Source of the DNA: Adiantum capillus-veneris
Lineage: Eukaryota > Streptophyta > Polypodiopsida > Polypodiales > Pteridaceae
Direction: 5' to 3'
NCBI GenBank assembly: GCA_014529385.2
Contig: CM043965.1
Coordinates: 65,689,190 to 65,753,189 of the forward strand
DNA: 64,000 nucleotides
Shown here: one piece after another, positions 33,863-45,582 of the stretch
Layout: each line of letters starts with the position of its first letter
Position numbering within the stretch: position 1 is the first letter of the stretch
Program-made: the position numbers and the translations under genes
Notes under the pieces: model-generated
Seen by the model: the letters and a program-made list of their open reading frames with translations, nothing else
What the model was told of the DNA's origin: nothing
The model's database searches: none

Positions 33863-35665
33863 ATGCTTGTAGGGTGCCAAAGGCACATGCATCTCCGCTA
33901 TGGTCGTGTGCTAGAGGCCGAGCAACTAGAGAGCATTTTGACTTACGCAAGTTCTCAATATCCACCTACCTTACGTTCCGGGCCCTCAACGGGGACCCAA
34001 GGTAGTACAAACCAAGACCCAAACATAGTGACTAGTGACTCTTCCTCTGACTACAACATGATGGAGGATTTCCCAATGCCTAATCCTGATAGCTCAAGCC
34101 AAGACATGCATGCCATGGGTCCACGGTCCAGGCCGAGCGTGCTTAGCCGCTTGAAGGAAATCTTTAGTAGAGCCACTCGCTCTGAACATGGAGCAAACAA
34201 TGTAAATGAGGGGGGTGGGGAAGTAAATTTTCCATTCATGACCAATGTATACCCTATGCTCTTAGAGAGTGTGCACGTGAATACTCCATTCACTGCACCC
34301 CCTGACTCTTCAGAGTTATTTCCCTCCGAGGTTATATTACCTAATGGTAGAAGCCTTGCCGAAGTACAAGAGGTTGAGCGATATATCATCACAGCTAGGG
34401 AAAAGGAAATTGAGAGCTTACGCAAGGTGAAGCAACAAAGAGAGTTAAAAGCGAAAGCCCCTATGTCAACATCTTTTCTAGGAGAGCAATCGAGTGCTTC
34501 TCAATTAGCAACCACTAAGGGTCAACCCATAGACAGCAACATTGCATCTAGCTCAAAGGACACCCCTAGCACCTCAAGCCTAGATGGAGCGTTCTTAAAT
34601 GAGAACTGTGAGTATGAACTACAAACAAAAACTCTAACCGACCTATACACAGGTCACACCTATCATGTGGGTTGGTTAGATGTCCTACAATCCACAACGG
34701 GTGCTACTAGTGTGGAGGATCAACAACAAAGAGTTTTTGAGGTCATCCATAGAGTCATTGAGCTAGAGAGACAGAACAAGGGGATCCACATGCCTTCAAC
34801 GGGTCTCATGAGATTCTTGGATACAAGGAAGGCTAAACAACCAACCTTATCACAAATGGAGACTCCCTGGGTAAGTCCGCTGGATCCCCCATATGTTGTT
34901 TCGCTAGGGGTCTCAGTGCAATCTGAGCCCACCAATGATAGCTTTACTTTTCCCAGTCTAGCTCATCTTTCCCTTGATGACGCCACAGCTACCATGCCTA
35001 CCCCAATGATGGGCATGCCAAGAAACACACCATGGACCTCATTTGTTAGTAAAGCACCACTACATGGTAGCTCAATGCCTGCAACAATACCTACAAGTGT
35101 GTACCAATCGTATAAACCTATAGGTCCTCGTACTCTTGTATTCCCTACCCCTCCCATTGTTTAAACTACCTATGCTCCACAACCACAACACCCAAGCTCT
35201 TATTTCCATGGGACCATACCGACTAGCATTAGCATGTCACATCCGACATCTATTATGCCTAGGGCCACACATATGAACTTTGGACCACCACATGGCACAA
35301 CACCGTACCGAACATGGAATCCAAGGGCTTCCTATGCGCCAAGCCCAATGCCAATACCTACTCCACATGTAGTCCCTAGAGCACCTCCACCCATGGTTCC
35401 TGCTCACTTAGTTGACTTGGCAACATTTTCTCAAGCTATCGGTCGATCTATTGCTGAGAATATGCATAACACGCCTGATAGAGAACCTAGAAGTAAGGAA
35501 GTACAAATAGCCAAGCTCAAGCAAAAATTTAGTGGAGAGGGGGATGTGAGAAAGCATATCATAGTGTTTGAACAAATATGCGATTCTCTAGGAGAACACA
35601 ATGACCTGCATAAGAGTAATGCTTTAAGACTAACCTTATGTGGGAAGGCTGGGGGATTGGTATAG
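33863..35665 (+). pseudogene. gag: Gag N-terminal region of E3
   Basis: A 433-codon frame ends at a TAA (35162-35164), but the same phase continues open to 35665, so this was one frame of about 600 codons. The protein is polar and Ser/Pro/Thr-rich, with a predicted helix around EVERYIITAREKEIESLRK and a Met/Pro-rich hinge (PTPMMGMPRNTP and following). After the stop it holds LVDLATFSQAIGRSIAENM and FSGEGDVRKHIIVFEQICDSLGEH, the start of the capsid domain, and ends at LTLCGKAGG. There a poly-G expansion shifts the phase. It would form the inner structural part of Gag. Confidence 0.75.
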
Positions 35666-36359
35666 AACCCTAAGGGTGGAAGAAAAAACAATTTACCCTA
35701 CTCTTAGGAGACTGTTCTTAAAAGAATACATACGAGAGGGAGTGCTTTGGGGTGTAGCCTCTCAGCTCCAGAAAGCCCAACGAGAGGATGGAGAGTCGGT
35801 GAGAGACTTTATTAATTCCTTGAAGCATTTGAATTCTCATTGTAATCCAAATGAGCGCTTCAAGAATAATCAATTGCTTGATAGATTCATTAGGGGATTA
35901 CGACATGAGGATATCTACAATGGCCTATTCATTAGAGGTATCACCATATGGGAAGCAGTCACCACCAATGCCATCCAATTGGAGTATAATTTAATGATTC
36001 AAGGAGAAAGAGTGTCTGTTGAGCCTAAATCTATTAGCTTGCAAGCATTGGGGCATCAGCTAATGACCCTAAAGCCTATTGCTAAGGAGCCAAAGATATC
36101 TGAGATGACTTTAGAAAATCTCACCAAGGCCATTCAAGAGAGTCTTAGAGACAATCGTGCTCCACAAAACAATCATATGTATCCAAGAAGGGAGCAACAA
36201 TGGTGCTCAGTATGCTATGGACCGCATAGTACCAGTGAATTCCCTACTTTTAGAGTGAAATTCAATGTGAACTGCAATGCTTGTGGGAGGCATGGTCATC
36301 AAGCTAAGGATTGCATAGTTTTTAAGCGCGTGATGGCCAATAGACCAACCTTAGCATGA
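35640..36359 (+). pseudogene. gag: Gag capsid and first zinc knuckles of E3
   Basis: This frame carries on from the previous one in another phase. DWYRTLRVEEKTIYPTLRR and FINSLKHLNSHCNPNE with RFIRGLRHEDIYNGL are typical retrotrans_gag capsid motifs. The C-terminal part holds CSVCYGPHSTSEFP, a knuckle whose last Cys is lost, and CNACGRHGHQAKDC, a standard CX2CX4HX4C knuckle. It ends at TAG-preceding PTLA (36359). The phase change sits in a run of five Gs (35648-35654 region), a likely slippage mutation. Confidence 0.82.
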
Positions 36360-37747
36360 ATAGACACACTTCGAGTGCCTGCATTCATGTCGGTCCCACC
36401 TCTTGAACAAACATCACAACACATGGTCCTTATGGCCCAAAATGTTGTTCAAACAACACCCTTACCACCTCCAGTGCTAGGACAGCAACCACCACATCCA
36501 AGAATCACTTTTGTGAATCAAGTGGGTTGTGAGTCATCACTTCTGTGAATCAAGTGGGTTGTGAGTCATCCATTTCTTGCTTGGAAGGCTGTGAGGAAGA
36601 TATAGACCCTAATATTGCCTATGGGATGGATGCGCTTGAAGAAAGTCCACAATACTACATGGAGGACTATTGGAGACAAGTCAAAACTGTCTATCAAGTA
36701 CCTACTCTTACTACAAGAGGCCAAAATATCAATTACACTGCTAAGAGACCACCTCTTCAATGCTATGAGTGTGGAGGTCCACATTGTGTGGCCAAGTGTT
36801 TGATTAGGCTACAAAAGAATGCCACACTAATGCAAACCAATCAAGCGAGGACATCTAAAATGCCGATACTCATGTGTAGTTGATGTGGCATAGATCATTT
36901 GATTGCCCAATGTCCAAATAATCCAAATTCACCAAAGATCACACCATTAAACTTGATTGAGGTTATCGAGGAGCCATCACAAAGTACACTTGTGGTACAA
37001 GTAAATGTACTCACATGATCAATGCTCCAAAAACAAAATTATATTCTTGAGGAAAGAGACACGGCATCAATTGCCCAATCTCAAAAAAAGAAGAAAACAC
37101 GAAGGAAGAGATTGCAAAAAGCAGCGAAGTCAGACCCCAGTTCAAAGACCAACATTAGGGACTGGTGACGACCCCGTATATATGAACGACGCTAAAGAGG
37201 ATTCTGATTCAGGTGAAACCATAGAGACCAAAACGACCTCTAAGATAGAAACCAACAAGGAATATCTTCATGAGCCACAATGGCAAGGATCCTAAAAAAG
37301 ATATGAACTTATCCAAACCCTACAGAGGAGATCAAGCGAGTCAAGCAATTAAGGAATTTGGTAGAAGATACCCAAAGGGATCTAGAACCAACACCTAGGC
37401 AGATCCAAATTACAGATAGAGCGTTCCCTATGCAATAGCAACCTCACCAAGTCCATAGACCCTTAGCCATACCTAGTGTCATCCAAGAAGAAAGTGACTT
37501 AAAGTCATGGGAAAGTGAGCGTACTCACTTCTTGATGGAAAGAATGTTTACAGAGGGACTACCTGATCCTATCGAAGAAATGGAGATCTCATCTTCCCCA
37601 CGTCAAGGGACTGAAGACCAAAAGGTTTCGTTAAAAATTTCCAAATTGATGGATTTGTCAAAACTATATAAAGACCCTGAGCTAGTCTCAGCTCTTCGCG
37701 CTTTCCTCAATGGAGAACTGAAGGTTGGGCTACCACAATTTGCATAG
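36360..37747 (+). pseudogene. gag: Gag C-terminal region of E3 with further knuckles
   Basis: The frame 36545-36883 contains YYMEDYWRQVKTVYQ and a short knuckle CYECGGPHCVAKC. Directly after a stop in the same phase comes a second short knuckle, CGIDHLIAQC. Then follows a Lys/Arg-rich block (KKKKTRRKRLQKAAK, about 37080-37130). The end (37532-37747) reads ISKLMDLSKLYKDPELVSALRAFL. A 32-base direct repeat at 36504-36567 duplicates part of this frame. The arrangement of short knuckles plus basic block parallels E1 and E2. Confidence 0.65.
36504..36567. repeat. 32-bp tandem duplication in E3 gag
   Basis: ATCACTT(T/C)TGTGAATCAAG and the following bases occur twice head to tail, 36504-36535 and 36536-36567, with one difference. 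The length is not a multiple of three, so it shifts the frame. Confidence 0.93.
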
Positions 37748-37849
37748 ATGGATGGAGCTGGGGAGATTCCCATAGAGGAGGAACACTTAGATCTACAACC
37801 CAACCTAGATGAGAACCTTGTGGTAGAAATACCTGTTAACAAGTTGGGA

Positions 37850-38200
37850 CAATACTTTGAGGGTGATGAATTTAATGCGACCATACCAATCACACCAAGG
37901 GATTAACTGTGAAGGGAATCCTTGACGGTGGGACTGGGGTTAGCATTGTGACTAAAAATTTATGGGAAACTATGGGAAGACCTCACCTGGTGACCACAAC
38001 CATAGTAGTGAAGATGGCCAATGGGTCTATTGTTAAACCTATTAGGATGCTAGAAGATCTCAAGATCAAGGTCTTTGGACATAAAATAAGAGTTACCTTC
38101 ATGAGATGATCTTAGGACGTCCTTTCATGAGGGAAGCAAAAATGGTGCATGACTGGTCTAAAAACCATGTCTACTTGCAGTTCCAAGATTCTGTCATTTG
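37850..38200 (+). pseudogene. pol: Retropepsin-like segment of E3
   Basis: The frame begins with KGILDGGTGVSIVTKNLWETMGRP, aligned with the E1 protease LDSGAGVAISTNEIWKKWGKP. The catalytic D is present but the following Ser is Gly. After IKVFGHKIRVTF a stop interrupts, and LGRPFMREAKMVHDW follows, matching the E1 LGRPFMRQLKMV. This is the best evidence that E1, E2 and E3 share one gag-pro lineage. A D-G-G in place of D-S/T-G would be expected to weaken or abolish activity. Confidence 0.75.
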
Positions 38201-39189
38201 AGTGGATCTTGTAACTGGTCGAGCACATACTCTAGAAAACAGGTTTATAATTGATCATAGATCTGACACCACAGTTCACACGGCCCCATTGCAATATTGT
38301 TACACATGTAAAGCGAACACTGATGTTGGGGAATTTTCTTCTTATATGGATGTACTACCTAGGATGACGGAGCCGGACAATGTGGATTGGGTCCATCTAG
38401 CAGCAACCATAGACACTTAGGGAAACAGGGGGACGACCTGGGTAACACCTGAGGGGGATGAAATGCCCGTACCCTTAAATATGCTACAAGCAATGCATAT
38501 AGCTTCTGACAAGACTCATCCTAATATAACGAAGAAAACATACAAGTGGGTCCCTAAAGCTTCTTTAGCTGCCATAGCTAGTGCTAAAAAACAGAAGCCT
38601 TGTAAGAAACGTCCCACTCACCCCAAGAAATGTAAGGAAACATGGCGATGGATTCCTAAATGACTATTGGAAGCCCAAGGCTACTATCAAGGAAATGATC
38701 AAATCTAGGTGCCAAAACGTAGATTGTGTTCTTACTTGTCACCTGACCCATGTGAGCCCAATATCGTAGCTCCAAAATAAATCAACGATCACGAAAAGAA
38801 AAAATTCACAGAATGCTACACACCCGCTCCAAAGCTAGTTTGGGTACTGAAGAAAGAAAAATTTGTTCCACCTAGCTCAGGAAGGGGGGAGTCCCATGAA
38901 GCTTCTAGCTCCTCATGTAATGCATCCATAGAGGTAACAGCTTCTCCACAACCTCCACCTACAATAGTGGACCTCCACAAATCTACAAAGGAATTCACAC
39001 CTCCCAGTGTTCAAGAATCACTTGATAAGCAACTTCAAGTTCGATCCTAGGAGAGTACCTTACCACCCTTGCAACTTGATGAGGCACCTAATTTAATAGA
39101 AAACTACTGGCAAAAATCCTCACCTAGTACCAACTGGAACAATTGGTTTCAAAGGGTGACAAGCACATTTCAAACGGTATGATCTACCC
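38201..39189 (+). pseudogene. E3 sequence after protease, no polymerase
   Basis: Broken frames continue to about 39180. They contain several W-(V/I)-P-K-like motifs (YKWVPK at about 38545, WRWIPK at about 38645, LVWVLKK at about 38830) and Pro/Ser-rich stretches. No reverse transcriptase, RNase H or integrase motif is present in any frame. The related E1 sequence also has a post-protease segment, but the two do not align by eye. Confidence 0.6.
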
Positions 39190-39432
39190 AAGGAAGGGGG
39201 GAGTGTTTGTTGATAATACTCATTCACTCACTCCCCTCTCAACCTTCCTCCCTGACCTCTCAAACTCCCAATCTTAGGGAATGTATATATAAAGCCTTAT
39301 ACTCACAAAAAACAAAAATAATAAAGAGCAAGAGCAATTAGCAAATGAGTTTGCACAATAAAGTCAAAACATTGACCTAGACCTACATATTCACATCCGG
39401 TACACTGAAACAGAAACCTATGTCATCAAACA
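39190..39432 (+). repeat. Internal polypurine tract and LTR-like sequence in E3
   Basis: AAGGAAGGGGGGAG (39190-39203) is followed by TGTTTGTTGAT, and 229 bases later the sequence ends ATCAAACA. TGTTTG and CAAACA form an inverted end pair. A TATA-like TATATAAAG lies at about 39289-39297. This has the form of a 3' polypurine tract plus a short LTR, but no matching 5' copy is visible and no target duplication flanks it. Confidence 0.5.
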
Positions 39433-40850
39433 CCTTTGATCCTCATCATTGGAGTGATGGAGGGTAGGTAGGATTAGTACAATAGGAGTGTTTCTGTTTT
39501 AGAGTTTAGTGATTAGCAAAGTTCTTTCTTCCCAATGATGTGCCTCCTAGAGGTATTCTTTGTGTTTCCTTGTGTGTACAAGAACGTGTTGCAGTTGTTA
39601 GGATTTGGACCTTCATGGAATCTTTATCTTGACTCACTCTTCAAATCAAGCGTGGTCATCAACACAAACAGGTGTTTCTTATAGCATTGCCCCTTATCTT
39701 TTTGCATATATGGTTGTCTGCTTTAATTACCCCTTATCTTTTTGCATATATGGTTGTTTGCTTTAATTTTGATTTGTAGCATAATATTCAGCGCATTTGC
39801 GTAGTACCAAACATTAAATTCAATGTAATTTTTTGTCATAATCACTTGTCTAGGTTAAAAAATCAAGCAGTCGGACTAAGCTAGTTTGACCAAGCTAGGT
39901 ATTACAGATCTTCTCTTAATACCATGGGAAATGCCTTCCTAATAATCAATGGTTACTTAGGTTCTTAATCTGATTTAGGTAGCATTGTGTGCAATGTACT
40001 AGGACTTTCTAGTGGGCTTAGTCCCTATTGACCTTTAGCTTAAGTATTATAAAGGGAGTTTACTAGTGTGATGAGCTTGGGGAGGGTAAATGTGTTATAT
40101 GACCCCCCAAAGTTACAAAATTAAAATGTTAAAAACGAACAAAAAAAGAAAACTCAAAGTGCCACAATGTAAAATCTTAAGCTGGAAGAGAAATCTCAGC
40201 TTAATCTGGTACTTCACTCACATGTATCACCTATGGTACTAGAGCCCTAGAGGTTCCCAATGTGGGTGCTTTTCCTTGAAAGCAAATAACCCAAGGCATG
40301 CAAAATAAGCACACACATCAAAATTGAATCACTGTGAAAAGACTTTGGGGGGTCAAAGAAAAGGAAATAAGTCAGGGCAATGATTTCATGAGCAATTCTT
40401 TTTATCGTATCTTAATTACAAGGTCTTCTAGGTATAGCCTCTAGTCAGCCCTCGAACAGGAAATACTTGGCTCTCGCAATTAGACACTTTAATTGACCAG
40501 AGAAAATTGAGAAGCTTACCCATGGTATTAATAGTCAATCTTTAGTGCCTTTCAACCGTTAAATTAGCGACCCCAAACTTGTTTAGTTTTTTACCTTTAC
40601 AATTGTTTATGCGTTTGATTATATTACAATTTAATGTTTATTGCTAACAAATGGTTTAAAATTATGTTACCAATCAATTTGTCTGACTACAATTGCATAT
40701 TCTTTTTAATTGTATATGAGAATGCAATTACTGTGCCAATGTTGTTTGATTTTGCACTGACTGAACAAGGCTAAGGACATTCATCTCAAATGCTCTTCCA
40801 CCTCGACAAACGAGCTTCAACTCAATAGCTTCCGAGGACAGAATCTACAT
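39433..40850 (+). other. E3 3' non-coding region
   Basis: No supported coding sequence in 1.4 kb. A 40-base tandem duplication lies at 39691-39770. The rest is AT-rich with short frames only. Confidence 0.7.
39691..39770. repeat. 40-bp tandem duplication
   Basis: CCCTTATCTTTTTGCATATA and the following 20 bases occur twice in tandem (39691-39730, 39731-39770) with only a few differences. Confidence 0.95.
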
Positions 40851-40864
40851 CAGGAAGGGGGGCA
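40851..40864 (+). other. Polypurine tract of E3
   Basis: CAGGAAGGGGGGCA-type purine tract (AGGAAGGGGGG core) directly precedes the 3' LTR start TGTTAACCC. Confidence 0.9.
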
Positions 40865-41155
40865 TGTTAACCCTCACGGCTCATAGACACCCTATCACCT
40901 ACGACAGATGTCGTATTATTTATCTGGTAGAGTCAGGGACCGGGCTTGTCGGTCCAATAGGAAAAGGGTAAGAGTGATCGCCGATGAGAGACGCACTCTA
41001 ACTGGAACATTCAATGGTTAGTTGGCTAAGCATGGGCACCCAAGTGTGAATGCAGCTCATAGAAAAGTCACCTAAACCTAAAAATCATTCATTATTTCAT
41101 TTGTGCAATTGAAGAGTGCTCTTGCTCCATCTCCATCTTCTTCTTCTTCATCTCC

Positions 41156-41213
<58 letters not shown>

Positions 41214-41430
41214 TCGAGCATTGCGACGACCGCACAACGACGGTGAAGTGGTTGAGCGCGGCGCAGTGGTGGCTTCTTCTTCTTTGCGGCGAGGAATCCT
41301 CCACGAAATCGAGCGTAGGGCGGTGAGTGACACACCCTTGCTCTCTTGATCTTGCTTGGAGCCATTTGTGGCTTGCACACAATGTATCGGCAAGTCCCTC
41401 GCATTGACACTGCGATGACAGACGCGCACA
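40865..41430 (+). repeat. 3' LTR of E3
   Basis: It matches 32529-33125 from TGTTAACCC to GCACA. It carries an uninterrupted (TG)28 tract (41157-41212) where the 5' LTR has a compound repeat, and lacks about 30 bases present near 33030 in the 5' copy. The duplicated CTATG follows at 41431-41435. Confidence 0.95.
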
Positions 41431-41435
41431 CTATG

Positions 41436-42237
41436 TATGTTGGCCTCATTTCTTCCTTGATTTCTGCCAAAATTGATCTTCTTTGCTTTTTTAGGTTATA
41501 CGATGTTCCCGAGTCTTTTGGCTCTCGCATCGGTTGCTCCACCATAATACATCAATCCTGAATTGTATATTTTTTTGTAATGAGAGAGTGTGTTGAGTTT
41601 TTCTCAGTTAGAGTCCCCCTTAGTTTTTATTTCCGTAGTTCAAACCTCTTTCAATGTTCGTTTTAATTCTAGTATTCATCTTTGCATTTTGTTTTCTATA
41701 TTTTTGGTGGATTTTCAGTTTTGTTTTTTGGTTGTTTTTTTGCTTTGTATCTTTGACTTTGTCCAAAAACTTGTCAGCTTCAATGGTTTTTGTGTTATTT
41801 TGTCCTGGACACAAGCATCTGCTTCCATGAGCATGAGATATTGTGTTTTGGTCATCAACTTTGACATTGGTTTCTCAATTTTGTTTTTTTGTTTCTTCAT
41901 TCACCTTCTCTGATACCTCTCTTGTCTCCGCATTTTTTGGTTAGGAAACTCATAGAAAATTGGCTCATTTCAAATCATCCAAGAGTTCATCTTCTGCATC
42001 GTTTCCTAATTCCTCACTCCTCAAATCTTAGTATTTGTATTCATCATCATGTGAAAGGTCTCCTATAGAAATTTTGTCCACTACCCATTTACAATTGCCT
42101 TTTAGTTTTTGTTTCAATAGTTTCAATTAGGTTTTCGGTTTCTTGAACCGTGGAAACCATTAGAAAGGGTCTTATATCATAGTCATCTTTGTCGCAAAAT
42201 ATAGTGTTGGTCACCTCATTTACGAACACATAAAGAG
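41436..42237 (-). pseudogene. pol: Linker between protease and reverse transcriptase of E2
   Basis: Frames on the minus strand are broken but coding in character. They include FCDKDDYDI (shared with E1 at about 1400), a DEYKY and ELGNDAEDELLDDLK acidic block, and a Lys/Gln-rich run around 41620-41810. At the right border of E3 the phase ending in LAEIKEEMRPTY enters the duplicated CTATG and continues at 32524. The role of this linker is not evident. Confidence 0.65.
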
Positions 42238-42830
42238 TCACCAATATTTTCTTAACCCAAAGGGTTCAAACAACTCCTTTGGAAATGGTTCCTTCATGTA
42301 ATAATCATATTCTATTGCACACTCTAGAATGCAATCCTCCTTTTTAAGCCTCCCACATTCTGATGCTCCGCACATCCAAATGTGATCATCCTTCACTAGC
42401 CAAGCAGGCAATTGCGTTCCGTCGTCCGTAGTTACAACAAAGTCTTTTATTGGAGTTTGGTTTACGTCCTTGTAAGTATGGTCCTCGGTATTCACCTCGG
42501 TTATGACTTCCTTGTGCCATAAATAGAGATGGTCATAGCCCCAGTCTTGAACCATTTTGAGTTAACACATAAAAGGTCGCCCCAAAATAGCTTCAAAATT
42601 GTTGCCTTTTCCAAAATCTACCACCACAAAGGTATGTTTGTATTCTATCCCGCATGAGGATTCTATCACTTGTTTCAACATTCTCAAGGGTCTTTCCACA
42701 TACACGTCGTCTACTTGCAATTGCATGTACGTCTTGAGAAATGGCCTTCCCCATTTCTCCCACATTTCTTTTTGTAGAGATAGCTATTCCGAATAGGTGC
42801 ACTTGAGAATGCACCCACCTTATTCACTGG
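42238..42830 (-). pseudogene. pol: Protease region of E2, active site lost
   Basis: WEKWGRPFLKTYMQLQVDD, IESSCGIEYKHTFVVVDFGKG and ILGRPFMC align with the E1 protease downstream of its active site. The part aligned with LDSGAGVAIST reads HLFGIAIST in a shifted phase, so the D-S-G triad has been removed by a small deletion together with about 25 upstream residues. After a stop, MVQDWGYDHLYLWHKE and MCGASECGRLKKEDC match E1 closely. This protease cannot have been active in its present form. Confidence 0.8.
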
Positions 42831-45582
42831 AATAGGTTCCACTTTTGATTTCTCATGATGATTTTTTTCCTTGGTTTCCTCCATGAGTTCGTCTATTGGT
42901 TGGACCTTCACTCCCATCTTTTCCAATTTTTTGTTCATTTGTCTCCACAAATGTGGTTTGATTTTTAGCAACTCTATGAGAGTGATTGTGCACCTTATAG
43001 AAGAAGACAATAAGTCATGTAAGCTATTTGTATATGTCACTTGTGGAATAGAATTCCAATATGATGGCACAATTCTTACCTCAAATTTTGTCTCATATTC
43101 TCCTACATAGGATGGTAAAGTTCTGATGGTTTGCAGGTTTGTTATCCATAGAAAAAACTTCCATTCTTGCATCTTCGTACAATGAATGAATATCACCCTG
43201 ATAGATTTCACGATCCATATTGTTTCAGGGATTGGTGCTAATAGTAGTGTAGCACTTCCGTGTTTCCTGTTTTTTCACCACAGTGATTGTGGCCATGGTT
43301 AGTCTACTTCTTGAAGGATTGGTTGCATCTCCAAAGATCTTCCTTCATCTATTGTGTTTGCCGCCACCTTCGTGGTCCTTGGTTCTCTCTTGTTTGATAT
43401 TTTGGATTTGATTTGTTGTCTGGATTTTGCGCACAATTCATTATTGCATGATCTCTTCCACGTCGATCACAGTATCCTTGAATCATATACTTTCACCTGT
43501 GTTTATTTCTTCTCGTGTTCCCATGTTTTCTTTTCCCACCCCATGTATTACAGGCTCAGGAAATTTTAGACCTTCATGCTGCATCAGGGCTTGAGCAATT
43601 TCTACAAGTATTTTTCACACCCCCAGTCTTTTGGTTTTGTCTTCTGGATGCGGATAGGTCAGTAGTCTTCGTTCTAAAATCTAGTTGTTATTGAGCGGTG
43701 CCGCATAGGCTTGCAACATAGCGTCTAGTTGCTCGTTTACCTTTTCCACCAAGATTGAATCGCCTGGGTCAGGCTTTGACTCTTTTGATCCTTTTTCATT
43801 TTTCTTGCTTTCTTGCTCACATTTAAGTAGTTCTTTTGTTTGGTACATTTCTGTTTCCAACATTGTTTTCTCCTTCAATCTCTTCGCTTTCATTTTGTTC
43901 CTTTTGGCTTTCCTGATTTTTGTTTAGTTCTATTTGATCCATTTTCAAATTCATTTCATTTTGAAAGTCTCAAATTGTCAGCTATAGGACAATTTTTAAC
44001 CACTTCTTGAGCTTGAGCTCAAGTCACCACTTTGACTGGAATTGTTGGCTCAAATTTTGATCCGTTTGCGCATGGTAAATTCCTATTCACAGTTGCTTTT
44101 TTTGGATTATCAGGGTTCTTCGTGCAGTTTTGAATCAAGTGGTCTCTTCCACACCCGTCACAAATTCCAAAAACTTTTGTTTGCTGACCTTTATGGGGAC
44201 ATTTTCTCTCCCAATAGTCGCATCCACATTCATAACACAAGCCCTCAGGTCAAACTGCTGGTGATGCCCCCGCTGGCTAGCCTACCGTAGGCGAGTAACC
44301 CCTAGGCTTGTAGTTCTTACTTCCTATAAACATGAGTGTGTTTTTGTCCATGGTGAATTGATTTCTAGATGTTTGAGCCACATGTGAGGGTTCAGTAGTT
44401 TCATCAGCACTAGCCCAAAATGGACTCTCATCAGGTATATGAGCTACTCCCTCTGTCTCCCTTCCATGGCCTTCAACAGCCTCCTCATAATAAACACAAT
44501 GGCATCATTAGCAGAACTATGAGAGGTTCTGCCAATTGTGCACAATGCACAATTGCCCGATTATCATGAGGTAAAGGCGGTCGTTGTCCCAATACTGGTT
44601 GTCATTTCTCCCCTCCCTGTATCGCATTGTTTGGTCCAATTTGGTACCTTGGAGGTGGTGGCAATTGTTGCATTTTTTGTGGTCCATACTGCCTTTTCCT
44701 CATGTGGTTCTGATTATATAAACACTCACTAGTGTTATGGTTCATGTATTTTTGCTCTATGGCACACCACTTCAACACTCTTGGAGCACTGACTACTTGT
44801 CGCTGTTGTGGCCTCATGTTAGGATTTTGCCTGTATATCTGATTCATTCTGCAAGCCACTTCTTTAACCAACTAGTCCATGTTTTGTGTGATTGAAGTAG
44901 GAGCACTCCATTTTGGAGTAGATTCATTGATGGTAGAAGAGGCACTGCTAGTATTGGTCACTGAGTCCTCAGTAACCTCGCCGTATGTTTTGCAATTGTT
45001 AACTAGGTACAATGCTTCCCTAGTGACTTGCTCAAATGATGTGCATGGTTTAAGTGCAAGTCATTTTTGAGAAAAAAAAAATCAAGCTCTGAATAAAGAG
45101 GATCGATAATCGATCATCTTGTGGCAACTCTTGCACTGGACATCTTTCAATGTATTGCTTGAAACAAAGTGAATCTTCCTTCACCTTTTCATTTTCTTTT
45201 TGTCTAAAATCATAAATCTGAGAGACGGTGTTATGCTTGATTCCCCTTTTAGAGAACTCCTTCGTAAAATCTCGTAAGAGTTGATCGATGTTAAAGAAAT
45301 CTCTACTATTTAGTGGCTGCTAGAACCAAGTCAACGCCATTCCTTACAATGTTAATTCAAATCCGTCATATTGTGTGTGGAAATCTGCTACTTGTTTTTC
45401 TCTTAAGACTTGCTTAAAAATGAAAACATGCACGTATGGATCTCTTGATCCATTGTATTTCTTTGGCACGCATTTGGCCACTTAAGAAGGTTGCATTGTT
45501 TTTGAAGTTTTGAAACCATCCTCATCAATCTAGGTTCTCCACCCATAGCATCTCTCATTTTGTAGCCACTGACAGGTGTTTG
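42831..45582 (-). pseudogene. gag: Gag region of E2, downstream part
   Basis: From 45582 leftward the frames hold NTMDQEIHTCMF, then a degenerate knuckle region (APRVLKWCAIEQKYMNHNTSEC, about 44760), and two knuckles at 44019-44240: CYECGCDYWERKC (His replaced by Tyr) and CDGCGRDHLIQNC (CX2CX3HX4C). Next comes a Lys/Glu-rich coiled-coil-like block (43681-43893) and a segment ending PIPVNKVG before protease. The order is the same as in E1. The copia element is inserted at its right end (45583). Stops are numerous. Confidence 0.7.

Larger units (their letters stand above)
32529..41430 (+). mobile_element. E3: gag-pro-only LTR retrotransposon
   Basis: The LTRs are 32529-33125 (597 bases) and 40865-41430 (566 bases), both TGTTAACCC...GCACA, with a CTATG duplication. 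Inside are a tRNA-Asp-like primer site, a long Gag, zinc knuckles and a protease-like segment, but no reverse transcriptase, RNase H or integrase. It is therefore non-autonomous and depends on another element. About 15 differences can be counted in the first 200 aligned LTR bases, so it is moderately old. A second polypurine tract followed by an LTR-like sequence at 39190-39432 suggests a composite origin. Confidence 0.93.

Noticed and set aside
33863-35164. Intact host gene, because of its 433-codon open frame
   Set aside because: It lies between an E3 LTR plus primer site and Gag capsid/knuckle motifs, and the same phase continues past its stop into the capsid domain.
41078-41545. His-Thr repeat frames on the minus strand (also 32746-33175)
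   Set aside because: They are translations of the (TG)n tract in the E3 LTRs and occur in three phases at once.
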